Origin: CAXBNB01 sp040151475
GTDB taxonomy: Bacteria; Bacteroidota; Bacteroidia; Cytophagales; Cyclobacteriaceae
Assembly: GCF_040151475.1 (NCBI RefSeq)
Contig: NZ_JBDKWG010000113.1
Coordinates: 1 to 64,000, forward strand
Length of the DNA stretch: 64,000 nt
Direction: 5' to 3'
Shown: positions 55,211 through 64,000 of the stretch, one piece after another
How the letters are laid out: each line of letters starts with the position of its first letter
How positions within the stretch are numbered: the first letter of the stretch is position 1
Notes under the pieces: model-generated
What the model was told of the DNA's origin: nothing
The model's database searches: none
The model's input: the letters and a program-made list of their open reading frames with translations, nothing else
Position numbers and translations under genes: made by a program

Positions 55211-55427
55211 TCTATGTTTATTTTCACACACAAATAAAAGTCATTTAAAACGGCTCATTAACAAAACTGTATGTTTATTAGCTTATTTTTCTAAAAACGA
55301 GTATTTCCTTTTTATTTATTGAAAATAGTTACGTAATCGGCAGGAATTTTATAATTTCGACCTTTCTTAGGAAGGGTTACCAGCTTATTTAAAACCTAAG
55401 TTAGAATTAATAAAAGAAGAAACAAAA

Positions 55428-56399
55428 ATGAAAAAGATAGCGGTTTTAACTTCCGGTGGTGATGCCCCTGGTATGAACGCATGTGTGCGGTCAGTCGTCA
55501 GGAGTGCATTATACCTCGACTTGGAAGTATATGGTGTAAGGTATGGGTATGACGGGATGATCAAAGGAGACATTCACAAAATGAAATCTTACTCAGTAAG
55601 TAACATAATACAACGAGGAGGAACCATCCTCAAATCTGCCAGAAGTAAGGATTTTATGACAAAAGAGGGCCGTAAAAAAGCTTTTGAACAATTAAAATAT
55701 TACGGCATAGAAGGGTTGGTCACCATAGGAGGTGATGGCACTTTTACCGGAGCTAATATATTTTACCAGGAACATGGGATTCCTGTGATTGGTATTCCTG
55801 GTACGATTGATAATGACCTTTACGGTTCTGATTTCACAATAGGATTTGATACAGCAGTAAATACGGCACTGGATGCTATTGACAAAATCAGAGATACTGC
55901 CAACTCTCATGACAGGGTGTTTTTCATCGAAGTAATGGGACGTCATAGTGGTTATATTGCCATTCAATGTGGTATTGGTGGTGGTGCTGAACTGATAATG
56001 GTACCAGAAACATCCACTACTATCGAGGATGTGATTAATAAGCTCAAAAAAGACAGAGACAGCCAGAAAACATCATCAATCGTAGTAGTAGCTGAAGGCG
56101 ATGAACAAGGAAACGCTCATGAAATCGCAGAGAAAGTAAAAGTTCACCTGCCTGAAATGGATATGAGAGTTTCTACTCTCGGTCATATTCAGCGTGGTGG
56201 AGAGCCTACTGCCAGAGACAGGATTCTTTCTTCAAGATTAGGACTTGCTGCCGTAGAAGGTTTGTTAAATGGTCAAAAGAATGTAATGGCAGGAATTGTT
56301 GACAACAAAATTGTATATACCAACCTCAAGGTTGCCATTTCAAAATCCAAACCAATACAGGATGAATTACTAAGGCTTACGGAAATATTGAGTATGTAG
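55428..56399 (+). CDS. pfkA: ATP-dependent 6-phosphofructokinase
   Basis: The 323-residue enzyme phosphorylates fructose 6-phosphate in glycolysis. Motifs: TSGGDAPGMNACVRSVVR (N-terminus), TIGGDGTFTGA (ATP type, Gly after GGD), PGTIDNDLYGSDFTIGFDTA, EVMGRHSGYIA and LGHIQRGGEPTARDR. Length matches bacterial PfkA (about 320). The gene ends at a bidirectional terminator. Confidence 0.97.
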   Translation: MKKIAVLTSGGDAPGMNACVRSVVRSALYLDLEVYGVRYGYDGMIKGDIHKMKSYSVSNIIQRGGTILKSARSKDFMTKEGRKKAFEQLKYYGIEGLVTIGGDGTFTGANIFYQEHGIPVIGIPGTIDNDLYGSDFTIGFDTAVNTALDAIDKIRDTANSHDRVFFIEVMGRHSGYIAIQCGIGGGAELIMVPETSTTIEDVINKLKKDRDSQKTSSIVVVAEGDEQGNAHEIAEKVKVHLPEMDMRVSTLGHIQRGGEPTARDRILSSRLGLAAVEGLLNGQKNVMAGIVDNKIVYTNLKVAISKSKPIQDELLRLTEILSM

Positions 56400-56421
56400 C
56401 AGTTAGAATTGGAATCAATAA

Positions 56422-56459
56422 AAAAAAGGGAAGAACTTACATTAGTTCTTCCCTTTTTT
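56422..56459. terminator. Bidirectional intrinsic terminator
   Basis: A 15-bp stem (AAAAAAGGGAAGAAC with GTTCTTCCCTTTTTT) and a loop of 8 bases lies between the convergent pfkA and barrel genes. T-runs flank it on both strands, so it can stop transcription from either direction. Confidence 0.9.
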
Positions 56460-56476
56460 ATTGAAATCAGGACACT

Positions 56477-57040
56477 TTACTTACCTAATTTCACCAGATC
56501 ATAACCTACAGAAATCTGGAAAGTATTATTCTTAACTGAATCAGTGCCTGCATCATTAACTTTGCTTAATCCTTTTACATATCTCAAAGTGAAATTTAAT
56601 CCAAATGGCAAATCTATACCAGCTCCTACCACGGCAGATAAGTCACTACTTTTAAGTTGATCCTTAATATCTCCATCTGCATCTTCTGCTCCCATCAATA
56701 CACCAAACTGTGGCCCCAAATGAAAGTTTAATACTGGCACTGGATTAAATCTTAACAAAACAGGGATATTCAGATATTTTGTATCAATACTTTCTTTGAT
56801 CGTACCTGCGTCAATTTTACTTCCTTGAGCAGAATAGTAGGCTTCAGGCTGAAGACCAATCCCACCAAGTTTAATTCTCGCATAAGCACCAAAATGAAAA
56901 CCCGTTTTAGTAGCATTATTCTCAATGTCACTCAAAGTGGACATATTCAATCCTCCCTTAATACCCACACCAATTCCCTGGGCACTGGAACCAAAAACTA
57001 CAAGCAGACACAATGCTGCCAATACACCTAATTTTTTCAT
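56477..57040 (-). CDS. PorT-like outer-membrane beta-barrel protein
   Basis: The 187-residue protein has a signal peptide (ending GSSAQG). It is built as a small eight-stranded barrel: GVGIKGGLNMSTL, GFHFGAYARIKLGGIGLQPE, LNIPVLLRFNP, FHLGPQFGVLMG and LPFGLNFTLRYVKGL. It belongs to the common Bacteroidota PorT/OmpX-like family. Its function is structural or adhesive at best guess. It ends at the bidirectional terminator. Confidence 0.88.
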   Translation of the reverse strand: MKKLGVLAALCLLVVFGSSAQGIGVGIKGGLNMSTLSDIENNATKTGFHFGAYARIKLGGIGLQPEAYYSAQGSKIDAGTIKESIDTKYLNIPVLLRFNPVPVLNFHLGPQFGVLMGAEDADGDIKDQLKSSDLSAVVGAGIDLPFGLNFTLRYVKGLSKVNDAGTDSVKNNTFQISVGYDLVKLGK

Positions 57041-57137
57041 AGTTTTAAATTTTAGTTTTAATAATATTCAAATATAGAATTTAATTATTAGAAGAAAAAT
57101 TTGAACTATTCGAAATAATGAAAGTAAATATCAAAGA

Positions 57138-58400
57138 TTAACCAGCCTTTTCTAAATGACCATTTTGATACAACCGCATCACCTTTCCCAAAGTAAGCCC
57201 CTGATAGAGTACAGAGCACACTACAACAACATAAGTCATGGTAACAATTATTTCCTGTCCTTTGAAATCAAACAATGAAAGAGAAACTGCCACAGGCAAA
57301 CCACCCCTCAATGCTCCCCAAGACAATACTGAAATGGTACCTCCGTCAAATGACCTGTTCATCGACATCAACCTGATAGGAATAAACACGCTCAGCCACC
57401 TCGCAAAAAGTACGATATTGATAGCAAAAAAACCAGCAGCAAAATAATTCAATCTCAGAGGGATAACCAGCATCTCAAAGCCTATCAATACAAACAACAT
57501 AGCTGCCAGAGATTCTTCCATCAATTGCCAAAATTTATAAACATAAGTACCCACCGCACTTTCTCCGTCTTTCTCCCTACCCAAGTTTCCTACAATCAAT
57601 CCTGACAATACTGCCACCAGCATAGATGACACGGATAAAAAATCCGCTACAAATGAACCTACCATCACTAAAGCAAGGGTAATCAGAACTTCGACCTGAG
57701 CATCGTCATTGTCTATGTATTTAAGCACTTTATATCCTATCCAACCAAAAAATATTCCTAACAACAACCCACCTCCCAAATCTCTTAAGAAAATCCAGCT
57801 CACCCCACCAATACTCACCGAACCCATCACTACCTCTTCTTTATACACATTGACAAGTACTAGTGCCAAAACAATGGCCACACCACCATTGAGCAATGCT
57901 TCTCCTGAAATCTTATTTTCCAATTCTGTAGATAGGCGATGGTTTCTGATCGTTTTAGTTACCGCCACAGGATCTGTTGATGAGATCAAAGCTCCAAAAA
58001 CCAAACAACCAATATAATGAAGGTCGATGTTCATTAAATCCATCAAAAAATACACGAGTGTACCAATAGCCAAAGTGGAAATCAATACGCCAAAAAATGA
58101 CAGCACCAAAACTGGAATAAGTTGGTTTCCTAATTTTTTAAAGTCTATGTTTAAAGCCCCGGCAAAAAGCATAAAACTCAATACAAACTGACAAAGAACT
58201 TCTTCAAAATCATATTGCTTTACATGTTCTGCAAGGTGAAACTGAGGAAAGAGCAAGCCAAATATCAGCACCAGCAAAGACAAACTCAAAGCCATTATAG
58301 TTAAACCAATAGATGAAGGAAGTTTCAGGTAAAAGGTATTTATAAAAATAAATAGTCCTGAAAAAAAGATCAGAATCGCTATAATATCCAGTACAGTCAT
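57138..58400 (-). CDS. CPA1 family cation:proton antiporter
   Basis: The 420-residue membrane protein has about 12 spans and the CPA1 signatures FGALISSTDPVAVTKTIRNH, the helix SGEALLNGGVAIVLALVLV and VLSWGALRGGLPVAVSLSL. It exchanges Na+ or K+ for H+. The start at ATG 58400 is chosen over a longer reading. The NarL regulator gene lies 131 bases upstream on the same strand and may control it, though nothing in the sequence proves this. Confidence 0.92.
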   Translation of the reverse strand: MTVLDIIAILIFFSGLFIFINTFYLKLPSSIGLTIMALSLSLLVLIFGLLFPQFHLAEHVKQYDFEEVLCQFVLSFMLFAGALNIDFKKLGNQLIPVLVLSFFGVLISTLAIGTLVYFLMDLMNIDLHYIGCLVFGALISSTDPVAVTKTIRNHRLSTELENKISGEALLNGGVAIVLALVLVNVYKEEVVMGSVSIGGVSWIFLRDLGGGLLLGIFFGWIGYKVLKYIDNDDAQVEVLITLALVMVGSFVADFLSVSSMLVAVLSGLIVGNLGREKDGESAVGTYVYKFWQLMEESLAAMLFVLIGFEMLVIPLRLNYFAAGFFAINIVLFARWLSVFIPIRLMSMNRSFDGGTISVLSWGALRGGLPVAVSLSLFDFKGQEIIVTMTYVVVVCSVLYQGLTLGKVMRLYQNGHLEKAG

Positions 58401-58531
58401 AACTCTTACTTTAAAAATAAAAAGAACAGGAATCATTCTTATCCTATATTCCAAATGCTAAGTTACATTTAGTACTTAGTCCATAACCTCGGAATAACCA
58501 TGTAATATTATCTATGTATAAATACTGATGC

Positions 58532-59161
58532 TTATATCAACTTAAGGTGAGCCGCTTTTTTTATCAACTCTGCAGTATTTTGTACATTAAGCTTTTTCAT
58601 CATATTTACCCTGTGCGTTTCCACCGTTCGGGCACTTACAAACAAGTGATCTGCTATTTCTTTGGTGGTTTGTCCTTCAGAAACCAACTGAATCACTTCC
58701 ATTTCCCTATCGGACAATTTTTTATGTGATTCTCCCTCAATAGCCATATTTCCAATCATCAGTTGCGATATTTCACTATTGAAATGTTTTTTTCCAATGG
58801 AAACTTCTCGTATTGCGGTGATAAGTTCATTCTCATTGGCATTTTTGATCAGGTATCCAAAAGCTCCATTTCTCACGGCTTTAACCACATATTGACCTTC
58901 AGCATGCATGGTCAACACAATGAATTTTACATCGGGATATTTATCCCTGCATTCTTTGATTGCTTCCAGTCCGTTGGTTTCGGGCATAGTGATGTCAATG
59001 AGCACAACATGGGCTTTCTTTATATCAAGAATTGAAAACAGTTCCTTAACTGAAGCAGCCTCTCCTACTATATCCAGTTCTTCATTTTTTGACAGTAAAG
59101 AAATAATTCCTTCACGAAAAAGCTGGTGGTCATCTACCACAATGATCTTTATCTTACTCAT
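58532..59161 (-). CDS. NarL/LuxR-type response regulator
   Basis: The 209-residue protein has a receiver domain (phospho-acceptor Asp56 in VVLIDITMP) and a C-terminal LuxR helix-turn-helix (LSDREMEVIQLVSEGQTTKE, VSARTVETHRVNMMKKL). It binds DNA after phosphorylation. Its ATG overlaps the stop of the preceding histidine kinase gene by 4 bases, so the pair is translationally coupled. Confidence 0.95.
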   Translation of the reverse strand: MSKIKIIVVDDHQLFREGIISLLSKNEELDIVGEAASVKELFSILDIKKAHVVLIDITMPETNGLEAIKECRDKYPDVKFIVLTMHAEGQYVVKAVRNGAFGYLIKNANENELITAIREVSIGKKHFNSEISQLMIGNMAIEGESHKKLSDREMEVIQLVSEGQTTKEIADHLFVSARTVETHRVNMMKKLNVQNTAELIKKAAHLKLI

Positions 59162-60888
59162 TTGGTTGGTATTTCAATTTCAATTATTGTTCCTTCTTCA
59201 TTACTTCTTATATCAAACGTGCCATTTGCCAATTTAACACGTTCCTTCATGTTTCTGATTCCATTTCCTTTTGTAGTTTGCTTTTGATCAAAACCCACTC
59301 CATTGTCAGATATAAAAAAGCTAATATGCTCATCAAATGCCGTTATTGAAATCTTGATTTCGCTTGCTTTTGAATGTTTAATCGCATTATTCAAGGATTC
59401 CTGTGCTATTCTATACAATATAATGTTGATAGAATCGTCAATATCCAACTCACTTGACATGTCGTTTTTGTATAAAATATTCACCGGAGAATTTTCCCTT
59501 ACCTGATCTATCAGGTTGCCAATGGCCTCTCCTGCTCCAAAGTCAACCAATACACTCGGCATTAGATTGTTAGAAATCCTCCTCACTTCTCCAATGGTTT
59601 CATCTAATCGAAGCAAAAGAGATTCTTTTGTAGCAACAGTCAATTCTGCCGCCTGAATATTCATACGAAGTGTAGTCAGCAAAGGTCCAAGCCCATCGTG
59701 CATTTCTTTGGATAACCTCGACCGTTCCTTTTCCTCTCCGTTGAGAATAGACCGTTGATTTTCTTTCAACAAGCGTTCTTCATTTTCTTTGTATTCACGA
59801 AGCTTATCTTTCATTTGCAAGAGTGCTTCTCCCAGCTTATCTTCATTACTAAGCGGCTGAAATTCTGCCTCAAAATTACCATTTCCGATTTTTCCTGCAA
59901 AAACTATAGTTTCACTGAGGGCTTTCACAAGTTTATTGAGTGCTTCAAACATTCTTCCTATTTCATCCTGTCGGTTTTCTTTGGTGGAAACAGTATCTAA
60001 AATTCCTCTGGACATAGCAATCAACTTCTTTTCCATCGAAACCACAGGGCTCACAATCATTCGGGAAAGTAAATAAGAAACCACCAGTATAAAGACCAAA
60101 ATTACCATCAGCATATACAGCAGATTGGTTCTCAATTTCTCCAATGGAAACAACGCTTCTTTATAATTGATTTCACTCAACACAGCCCAGTGAAGACCAT
60201 TTAATTCTATGTTTTCGTAGGAACTAAAAACCACTGTATCTCTATAATCCGGGATAATATCTTCTCCTGACTCTCCTTGGAAAGCACGTTCTACTCCTTT
60301 TGTCTTAACAATAATTTCACGTGGATTTTCTTTAAAAAATCTCGATCTGGTTCTCATTTTAAAATCTTCTCCCACCACGTATGATTCTCCTGTTTGCCCC
60401 AAACCAGTTCTCTCCAGGAGAATCTGCTGTACCTCAGGCAATTCGGCAATGGCAATCAGGTACTGATCATTATACTTACCAACAAAACCAATAGTAATCT
60501 CCTTTCTAATATCTCCTGGTGTCAAATCAATCAATCTCACTTTTATTTTATCCCTGTTTTCTTCCGGCAAAGTAACTTTGTGATTTAGTATTTTTTCAGG
60601 CCATTGATCATACAATGCTACATGACTAAAAAAACCAGAAGGGTCATTTTGCAATAACTCCGGATTATTCAATATCTCTTCAAAAGCGATGAGCCTGTCA
60701 TTCAACTCACTTCTGATTTTTACTATTTTCAACTGCTTGACGGAAGACAATTGTAACAAAACTCTTTCCTTCAACGCCGTGTCAAACTGAACATAAAACA
60801 CTGAAGACAAAAGAGCAATGACCACTAATGACAGTGCGATCATTATCAGTGCCAATTTATTTCCAATATTTAATTTATTCAATAGCAT
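59158..60888 (-). CDS. NarX-type sensor histidine kinase
   Basis: The 576-residue kinase has TM1 at about 10-32. A periplasmic Cache-like sensor domain covers about 35-250 (TGLGQTGESYVVGEDFKMRT is typical of Cache domains). TM2 (about 257-275) and HAMP (about 278-332) follow. A HisKA_3 domain carries His397 (EKERSRLSKEMHDGLGPLL). The HATPase domain shows SDNGVGF and GNGIRNMKERV. It is the cognate kinase of the overlapping NarL-type regulator. Confidence 0.94.
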   Translation of the reverse strand: MLLNKLNIGNKLALIMIALSLVVIALLSSVFYVQFDTALKERVLLQLSSVKQLKIVKIRSELNDRLIAFEEILNNPELLQNDPSGFFSHVALYDQWPEKILNHKVTLPEENRDKIKVRLIDLTPGDIRKEITIGFVGKYNDQYLIAIAELPEVQQILLERTGLGQTGESYVVGEDFKMRTRSRFFKENPREIIVKTKGVERAFQGESGEDIIPDYRDTVVFSSYENIELNGLHWAVLSEINYKEALFPLEKLRTNLLYMLMVILVFILVVSYLLSRMIVSPVVSMEKKLIAMSRGILDTVSTKENRQDEIGRMFEALNKLVKALSETIVFAGKIGNGNFEAEFQPLSNEDKLGEALLQMKDKLREYKENEERLLKENQRSILNGEEKERSRLSKEMHDGLGPLLTTLRMNIQAAELTVATKESLLLRLDETIGEVRRISNNLMPSVLVDFGAGEAIGNLIDQVRENSPVNILYKNDMSSELDIDDSINIILYRIAQESLNNAIKHSKASEIKISITAFDEHISFFISDNGVGFDQKQTTKGNGIRNMKERVKLANGTFDIRSNEEGTIIEIEIPTK

Positions 60889-61050
60889 TTGTATGCAAAA
60901 TCAACTTCAAAGAAAAATATCCCGTTGTAAATAAGGGATTTAATTATCACATAATATTGATTTTCAATCAAAAATCCGTATTTATTCGGATTTATAAATA
61001 TGTAATTTGACATTTTGAACTTATGAGTTCAGTATATTGTACTTCAATAT

Positions 61051-61410
61051 ATGGAAACAAATAATCACTCTTTACAACAACAATTACAGATGATAGAAGC
61101 AAAATACAATATCCCGTTTTCACCAATTGATCCGGAAATCATTGAGATTATTGAAGATTATATCGCATTAGGAAAACAAGGGAAAGTCCATTTTTTTGAT
61201 GAAAATGGAAAAGTGAATTTGTCAGAAGGAACTGCTACAAGTATCGTTAAAAATACATACGGAGTTTTTCTTACTATTTCGGATAACAAAGCAGTACGAA
61301 TAGACAGAATCATCACATTAATGGGAAGGCCTGGAGCTGCTTATGATGAATATGACAGGTATGCCAATGCGTGTCTGGCATGCGAGGACTTAGGTCAATT
61401 TGGACATTGA
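61051..61410 (+). CDS. Small hypothetical protein
   Basis: The 119-residue soluble protein has an N-terminal amphipathic helix and a likely beta-rich centre (GKVHFFDENGKVNLSEGTA, then NTYGVFLTISDNKAVRIDRI). A C-terminal CLACEDL cysteine pair is present. I recognise no family. It is alone between the minus-strand kinase and sixA, and is convergent with sixA (4 bases between stops). Confidence 0.65.
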   Translation: METNNHSLQQQLQMIEAKYNIPFSPIDPEIIEIIEDYIALGKQGKVHFFDENGKVNLSEGTATSIVKNTYGVFLTISDNKAVRIDRIITLMGRPGAAYDEYDRYANACLACEDLGQFGH

Positions 61411-61414
61411 ACAA

Positions 61415-61915
61415 TCATTTCCCTTTTATGCCCTTCGGAAAATAATAATGTTCTAACTTCCCCATTTCAGCACCAACATCTTTCCATGAAATGATTTCAA
61501 GGTGAATCCCGGCCACTCCGCAAGTAGGAATGTTATAAATATCTCCCCCTGCAATTTCATTCACAAAATCTGTAAGTCCCGGATTGTGTCCAAAAAGCAT
61601 TGCTGAATCAAATTGATCATCAATCTCACGAATAATCTTGAACCAATCTCTTTTTGAAGCATGGTATAGTTTTTTCTCCTTAATGATTTCTTTTTGAGAA
61701 ACACCAAACACATTTACAAATTCAAAAGCCGTAGAATAAGCTCTTACTGCATCGCTTGAGATAAAGACATTGGGACTAACAATCCTCTTTTTTACATATT
61801 CAGCCATTAGCGGAGCAGTTGATTTGCCTCTTTCATTCAAAGGCCTTTCATGATCCGTAAGGTGAGGAAAATCCCAGCTTGACTTGGCATGGCGGACGAT
61901 GTAGAGTTCTTTCAT
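61415..61915 (-). CDS. sixA: SixA-like histidine phosphatase
   Basis: The 166-residue protein has the phosphohistidine-forming RHAKSSWD at about 8-15 and the second histidine in LFGHNPGLTDF. The short length fits SixA rather than phosphoglycerate mutase. SixA dephosphorylates His residues, for example of histidine phosphotransfer proteins. It follows the GT9 gene by 17 bases, so it is likely co-transcribed with GT9 and polX. Confidence 0.9.
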   Translation of the reverse strand: MKELYIVRHAKSSWDFPHLTDHERPLNERGKSTAPLMAEYVKKRIVSPNVFISSDAVRAYSTAFEFVNVFGVSQKEIIKEKKLYHASKRDWFKIIREIDDQFDSAMLFGHNPGLTDFVNEIAGGDIYNIPTCGVAGIHLEIISWKDVGAEMGKLEHYYFPKGIKGK

Positions 61916-61932
61916 ATCACTTGGGCATCATT

Positions 61933-62949
61933 TTATGGAATATAAAAATCAAAGAATTGATTTTTCATACAATTAAAATGACCTAACGGGCATTTGGAAT
62001 GGCCTATTTTTGAGCAAGGCCGGCAACCTAATGAATTGTTCTCAAAAACAGTAAATTTAGTTCTATATGGATACATTCCAAAATCAGGAACCGTATTGCC
62101 CCAAATGCTATATATATCTTTCCCAAATGCTGCTGCAATGTGCATCAAACCTGAGTCATGTGTAAACACTGCAATGGATTTTTTAATAACCGATGCAGAC
62201 TGATTGAGGTTGAATTTTCCACACCCATTGAAAACAATGGTCTTCTTATTCAGGTCTTTCAAGCCCTTTTCAAAAGATTCATTTTCATTTTTTTTCTCAA
62301 AAAAAATTTCAACATAGTCCCCTACAGCACCATCTTCTTTTCCTCCCAGTAATATCACAGGTTTATTGATTTTATCGCAAATCTCAATGATTTTTTCTTT
62401 TGGAAGCCGTTTGGTATTAAATTTTGCTCCTATAGCAAACACCACAATATTTCTCCTGTAGTCTTCAGGAAGCCAGTCATCTTCCACCTCATCTTTATGA
62501 GGAATAAAGTAGTCGAGACCACCTTGATCCATTTGCACACCCAATGTTTTTGCAGCGTCAACATACCGCTCCACAATGTGTTTATTAGGCATTATGTTGA
62601 GTTTAAAGTTAACCAAGAGCCATTTCTGGATATTTAGTTTGTTAAGGCTTCCAACCTTTCCTTTTATTGCATGTTTGATTATAAAGGATTTGAAATTGTT
62701 GTGAAGGTCAATAATATAATCAAATCGCTCATTTCTAAGCCGTTTTATAAGTTCATAAATACCATCATCCAGCAAATGGATTTTATCAATATATGGATTT
62801 GCTGTCAATATACTTTCATGTTCCACTTTTGTCGCATAATGTATTTCACATTCTGATAATTGATTTTTAATAATACGTATCACAGGAGTTGTCAACACAA
62901 TATCTCCTATTGATGAAAACCTGATGATTAGTATTTTCTTCCCACTCAT
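61933..62949 (-). CDS. Glycosyltransferase family 9 (heptosyltransferase-like)
   Basis: The 338-residue GT-B enzyme has ILIIRFSSIGDIVLTTPVIR at the start and the C-terminal FTHDSGLMHIAAAFGKDIYS, which is typical of ADP-heptose:LPS heptosyltransferases. A C-terminal Cys group (SLGCRPCSKIGHSKCPLGHF) is common in the family. The ATG shares one base with the polX stop (TGATG), so translation is coupled. The sugar donor is inferred to be a heptose or similar. Confidence 0.9.
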   Translation of the reverse strand: MSGKKILIIRFSSIGDIVLTTPVIRIIKNQLSECEIHYATKVEHESILTANPYIDKIHLLDDGIYELIKRLRNERFDYIIDLHNNFKSFIIKHAIKGKVGSLNKLNIQKWLLVNFKLNIMPNKHIVERYVDAAKTLGVQMDQGGLDYFIPHKDEVEDDWLPEDYRRNIVVFAIGAKFNTKRLPKEKIIEICDKINKPVILLGGKEDGAVGDYVEIFFEKKNENESFEKGLKDLNKKTIVFNGCGKFNLNQSASVIKKSIAVFTHDSGLMHIAAAFGKDIYSIWGNTVPDFGMYPYRTKFTVFENNSLGCRPCSKIGHSKCPLGHFNCMKNQFFDFYIP

Positions 62950-64000
62950 CAGGAAAGAATTTTCTCTTTTCTACTTTGAAAAAAATCAGAAATTTCACTT
63001 ACAGACTTACTGTTAAGGGTCATTTCTTTGGTAAGTCCCCCTTTCCGGCCTGTTAACAAGCCATAATACATGTCCTTGTAGCCTTCCATTGAATGTGCAT
63101 CTGGATTGATGCTCAATACCACACCTTTCTCCAGTGCGTAATTCACCCATCGCCAATCCATATCGAGTCGATAAGGACTTGCATTGATTTCTATAACCAC
63201 ATTATTCTCAGCACAAGCATTAATAACCTCCTGATGGTCAACAGGATATCCTTCTCTTTCAAGTAGTAACCTGCCTGTCATGTGGCCAAGTATGGTAGTA
63301 TGTGGATTACGAATAGCGGTCAACAGGCGATTAGTTGCTTTGTTTATATCCATATTGAGGCCGGAATGAACTGAAGCCACGATAAAATCAAAGCCAGCAA
63401 GTACCTCATCAGGATAATCCAACGAACCATCAGCCAAAATATCTGATTCAATACCAGAAAAAACTCTAAATGGAGCAAGTTCAATATTCAATTTCCTAAT
63501 TTCCTCTTGTTGTTCTTTAACAGTGTATTCATAAAGACCGTTGGCATAGACTGCCGTCTGGCTGTGGTCCGATATACCGAGGTATTCATAACCGAGCACC
63601 TTGCAATGTTCCGCCATTTGTCTCAAAGTATGTTTTCCATCACTGTAGGTTGAGTGATTGTGTAGGATTCCTTTGAGGTCGCTCATTTCCACCAGCTTTG
63701 GAAGTTCTTTTTTCTCAGCCAATTGTATTTCAAATGTCCCTTCCCGCATTTCAGGCTCTATGTATTGTAGCCCCTGAGATTCATAGATTTCCGCTTCCGA
63801 GTTACCATTCATTGACAGCAAAGCTTGTTTAAGGGTAGTTCCATTACTCAAATTGGCATTCAGATGTCTAATGGATCCGGTAGTTTTCAGCAATATTTTA
63901 TCAAACTCCTGAAGCTTGCACAGTTTGATTTTCACCTTTGCCTTAGTCTCTTTATGATAACCAACCCAGGTAAATGGCCCTGATTGCATCTCTGTTTCCG
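62949..64000 (-). CDS. polX: PolX-type DNA polymerase/PHP exonuclease, partial
   Basis: The frame is open to the window edge, so the N-terminal part lies outside. The visible portion (about 350 residues) covers the end of the polymerase region (KTTGSIRHLNANL) and the C-terminal PHP domain. Metal-binding motifs are LHNHSTYSDGKHT, GISDHSQT, GIESDILADGSLDYP, ASVHSGL and NPDAHS. Full-length PolX is about 560-580 residues. It is a base-excision-type repair polymerase with 3'-5' exonuclease activity. GT9 and sixA follow in the same operon. Confidence 0.93.
   Translation of the reverse strand, partial: ETEMQSGPFTWVGYHKETKAKVKIKLCKLQEFDKILLKTTGSIRHLNANLSNGTTLKQALLSMNGNSEAEIYESQGLQYIEPEMREGTFEIQLAEKKELPKLVEMSDLKGILHNHSTYSDGKHTLRQMAEHCKVLGYEYLGISDHSQTAVYANGLYEYTVKEQQEEIRKLNIELAPFRVFSGIESDILADGSLDYPDEVLAGFDFIVASVHSGLNMDINKATNRLLTAIRNPHTTILGHMTGRLLLEREGYPVDHQEVINACAENNVVIEINASPYRLDMDWRWVNYALEKGVVLSINPDAHSMEGYKDMYYGLLTGRKGGLTKEMTLNSKSVSEISDFFQSRKEKILS

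Noticed and set aside
55319..55359. Promoter for pfkA (TTG at 55319 and TAATTTCG at 55352)
   Set aside because: The spacer of 30 bases is too long and the -7 has a mismatch at the seventh base.

Overview
The window is an AT-rich chromosomal stretch from a member of the Bacteroidota, most likely a marine or aquatic Cytophagia-type organism. Several things support this: matches to the Bacteroidota -7 promoter element TAnnTTTG (one with a correctly spaced -33 TTTG), weak Shine-Dalgarno signals, a fused alpha/beta 2-oxoacid dehydrogenase E1, a Bacteroidota-type LptD and PorT-like barrel, DUF3570/DUF4266 proteins, many exported proteins and lipoproteins, and sulfatase and glycosidase genes. I see no rRNA, CRISPR array, prophage or intact insertion sequence. 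No database search was possible, so family names come from motif recognition.

Layout. 0-5 kb: a truncated neurotransmitter:sodium symporter gene, a YceI protein, an NhaC antiporter and a lipoprotein arylsulfatase. 5-15.4 kb: conserved housekeeping genes, namely an NlpC/P60-like protein that has lost its catalytic residues, smpB, tsaD, tamB, RNase P RNA, a sigma-54-type response regulator without a DNA-binding domain, a 38-residue lipoprotein and a LuxE-like acyl-protein synthetase. 15.4-21.7 kb: a lipoprotein, the E1 fusion, alanine dehydrogenase, a structured inverted-repeat element and a sugar porter. 21.8-33.7 kb: a coiled-coil membrane protein gene lying alone on the plus strand, then a minus-strand catabolic block (metallophosphatase, DUF6807 protein, toroid lipoprotein, SSS symporter with small partner, SDR, old-yellow-enzyme homologue, GH88-like hydrolase, AraC regulator). 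33.7-41.2 kb: a YhhN protein, an MFS transporter, a CBS protein, and the envelope genes lptD, amidase and MCE/MlaD. 41.2-52.8 kb: a SUMF1-like protein with an unknown toroid protein, a CHASE histidine kinase, a thioredoxin-ApbE-DUF4266-DUF3570 operon, and an outer-membrane barrel overlapping an exported TPR-CHAT protein. 52.8-64 kb: era, initiator tRNA, a glycosyltransferase, pfkA, a PorT-like barrel, a CPA1 antiporter, a NarL-type two-component pair, an orphan small protein, sixA, a GT9 glycosyltransferase and the 3' part of polX (cut by the window edge).

How the genes may work together. GH88, OYE, SDR, small membrane protein and symporter genes are packed with gaps of 1 to 31 bases or overlaps behind an AraC gene, so they probably form one regulated unit for import, hydrolysis and reduction of an unsaturated glycoside or uronide. 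Thioredoxin, ApbE, DUF4266 and DUF3570 form a second tight operon that points to an extracytoplasmic flavin or redox system. LptD, amidase and MCE form an envelope-biogenesis neighbourhood around one divergent promoter region. The best candidates for undescribed biology are the catabolic operon, the ApbE operon, the barrel-CHAT pair, the structured element after ald, and the degenerate NlpC/P60 next to smpB.
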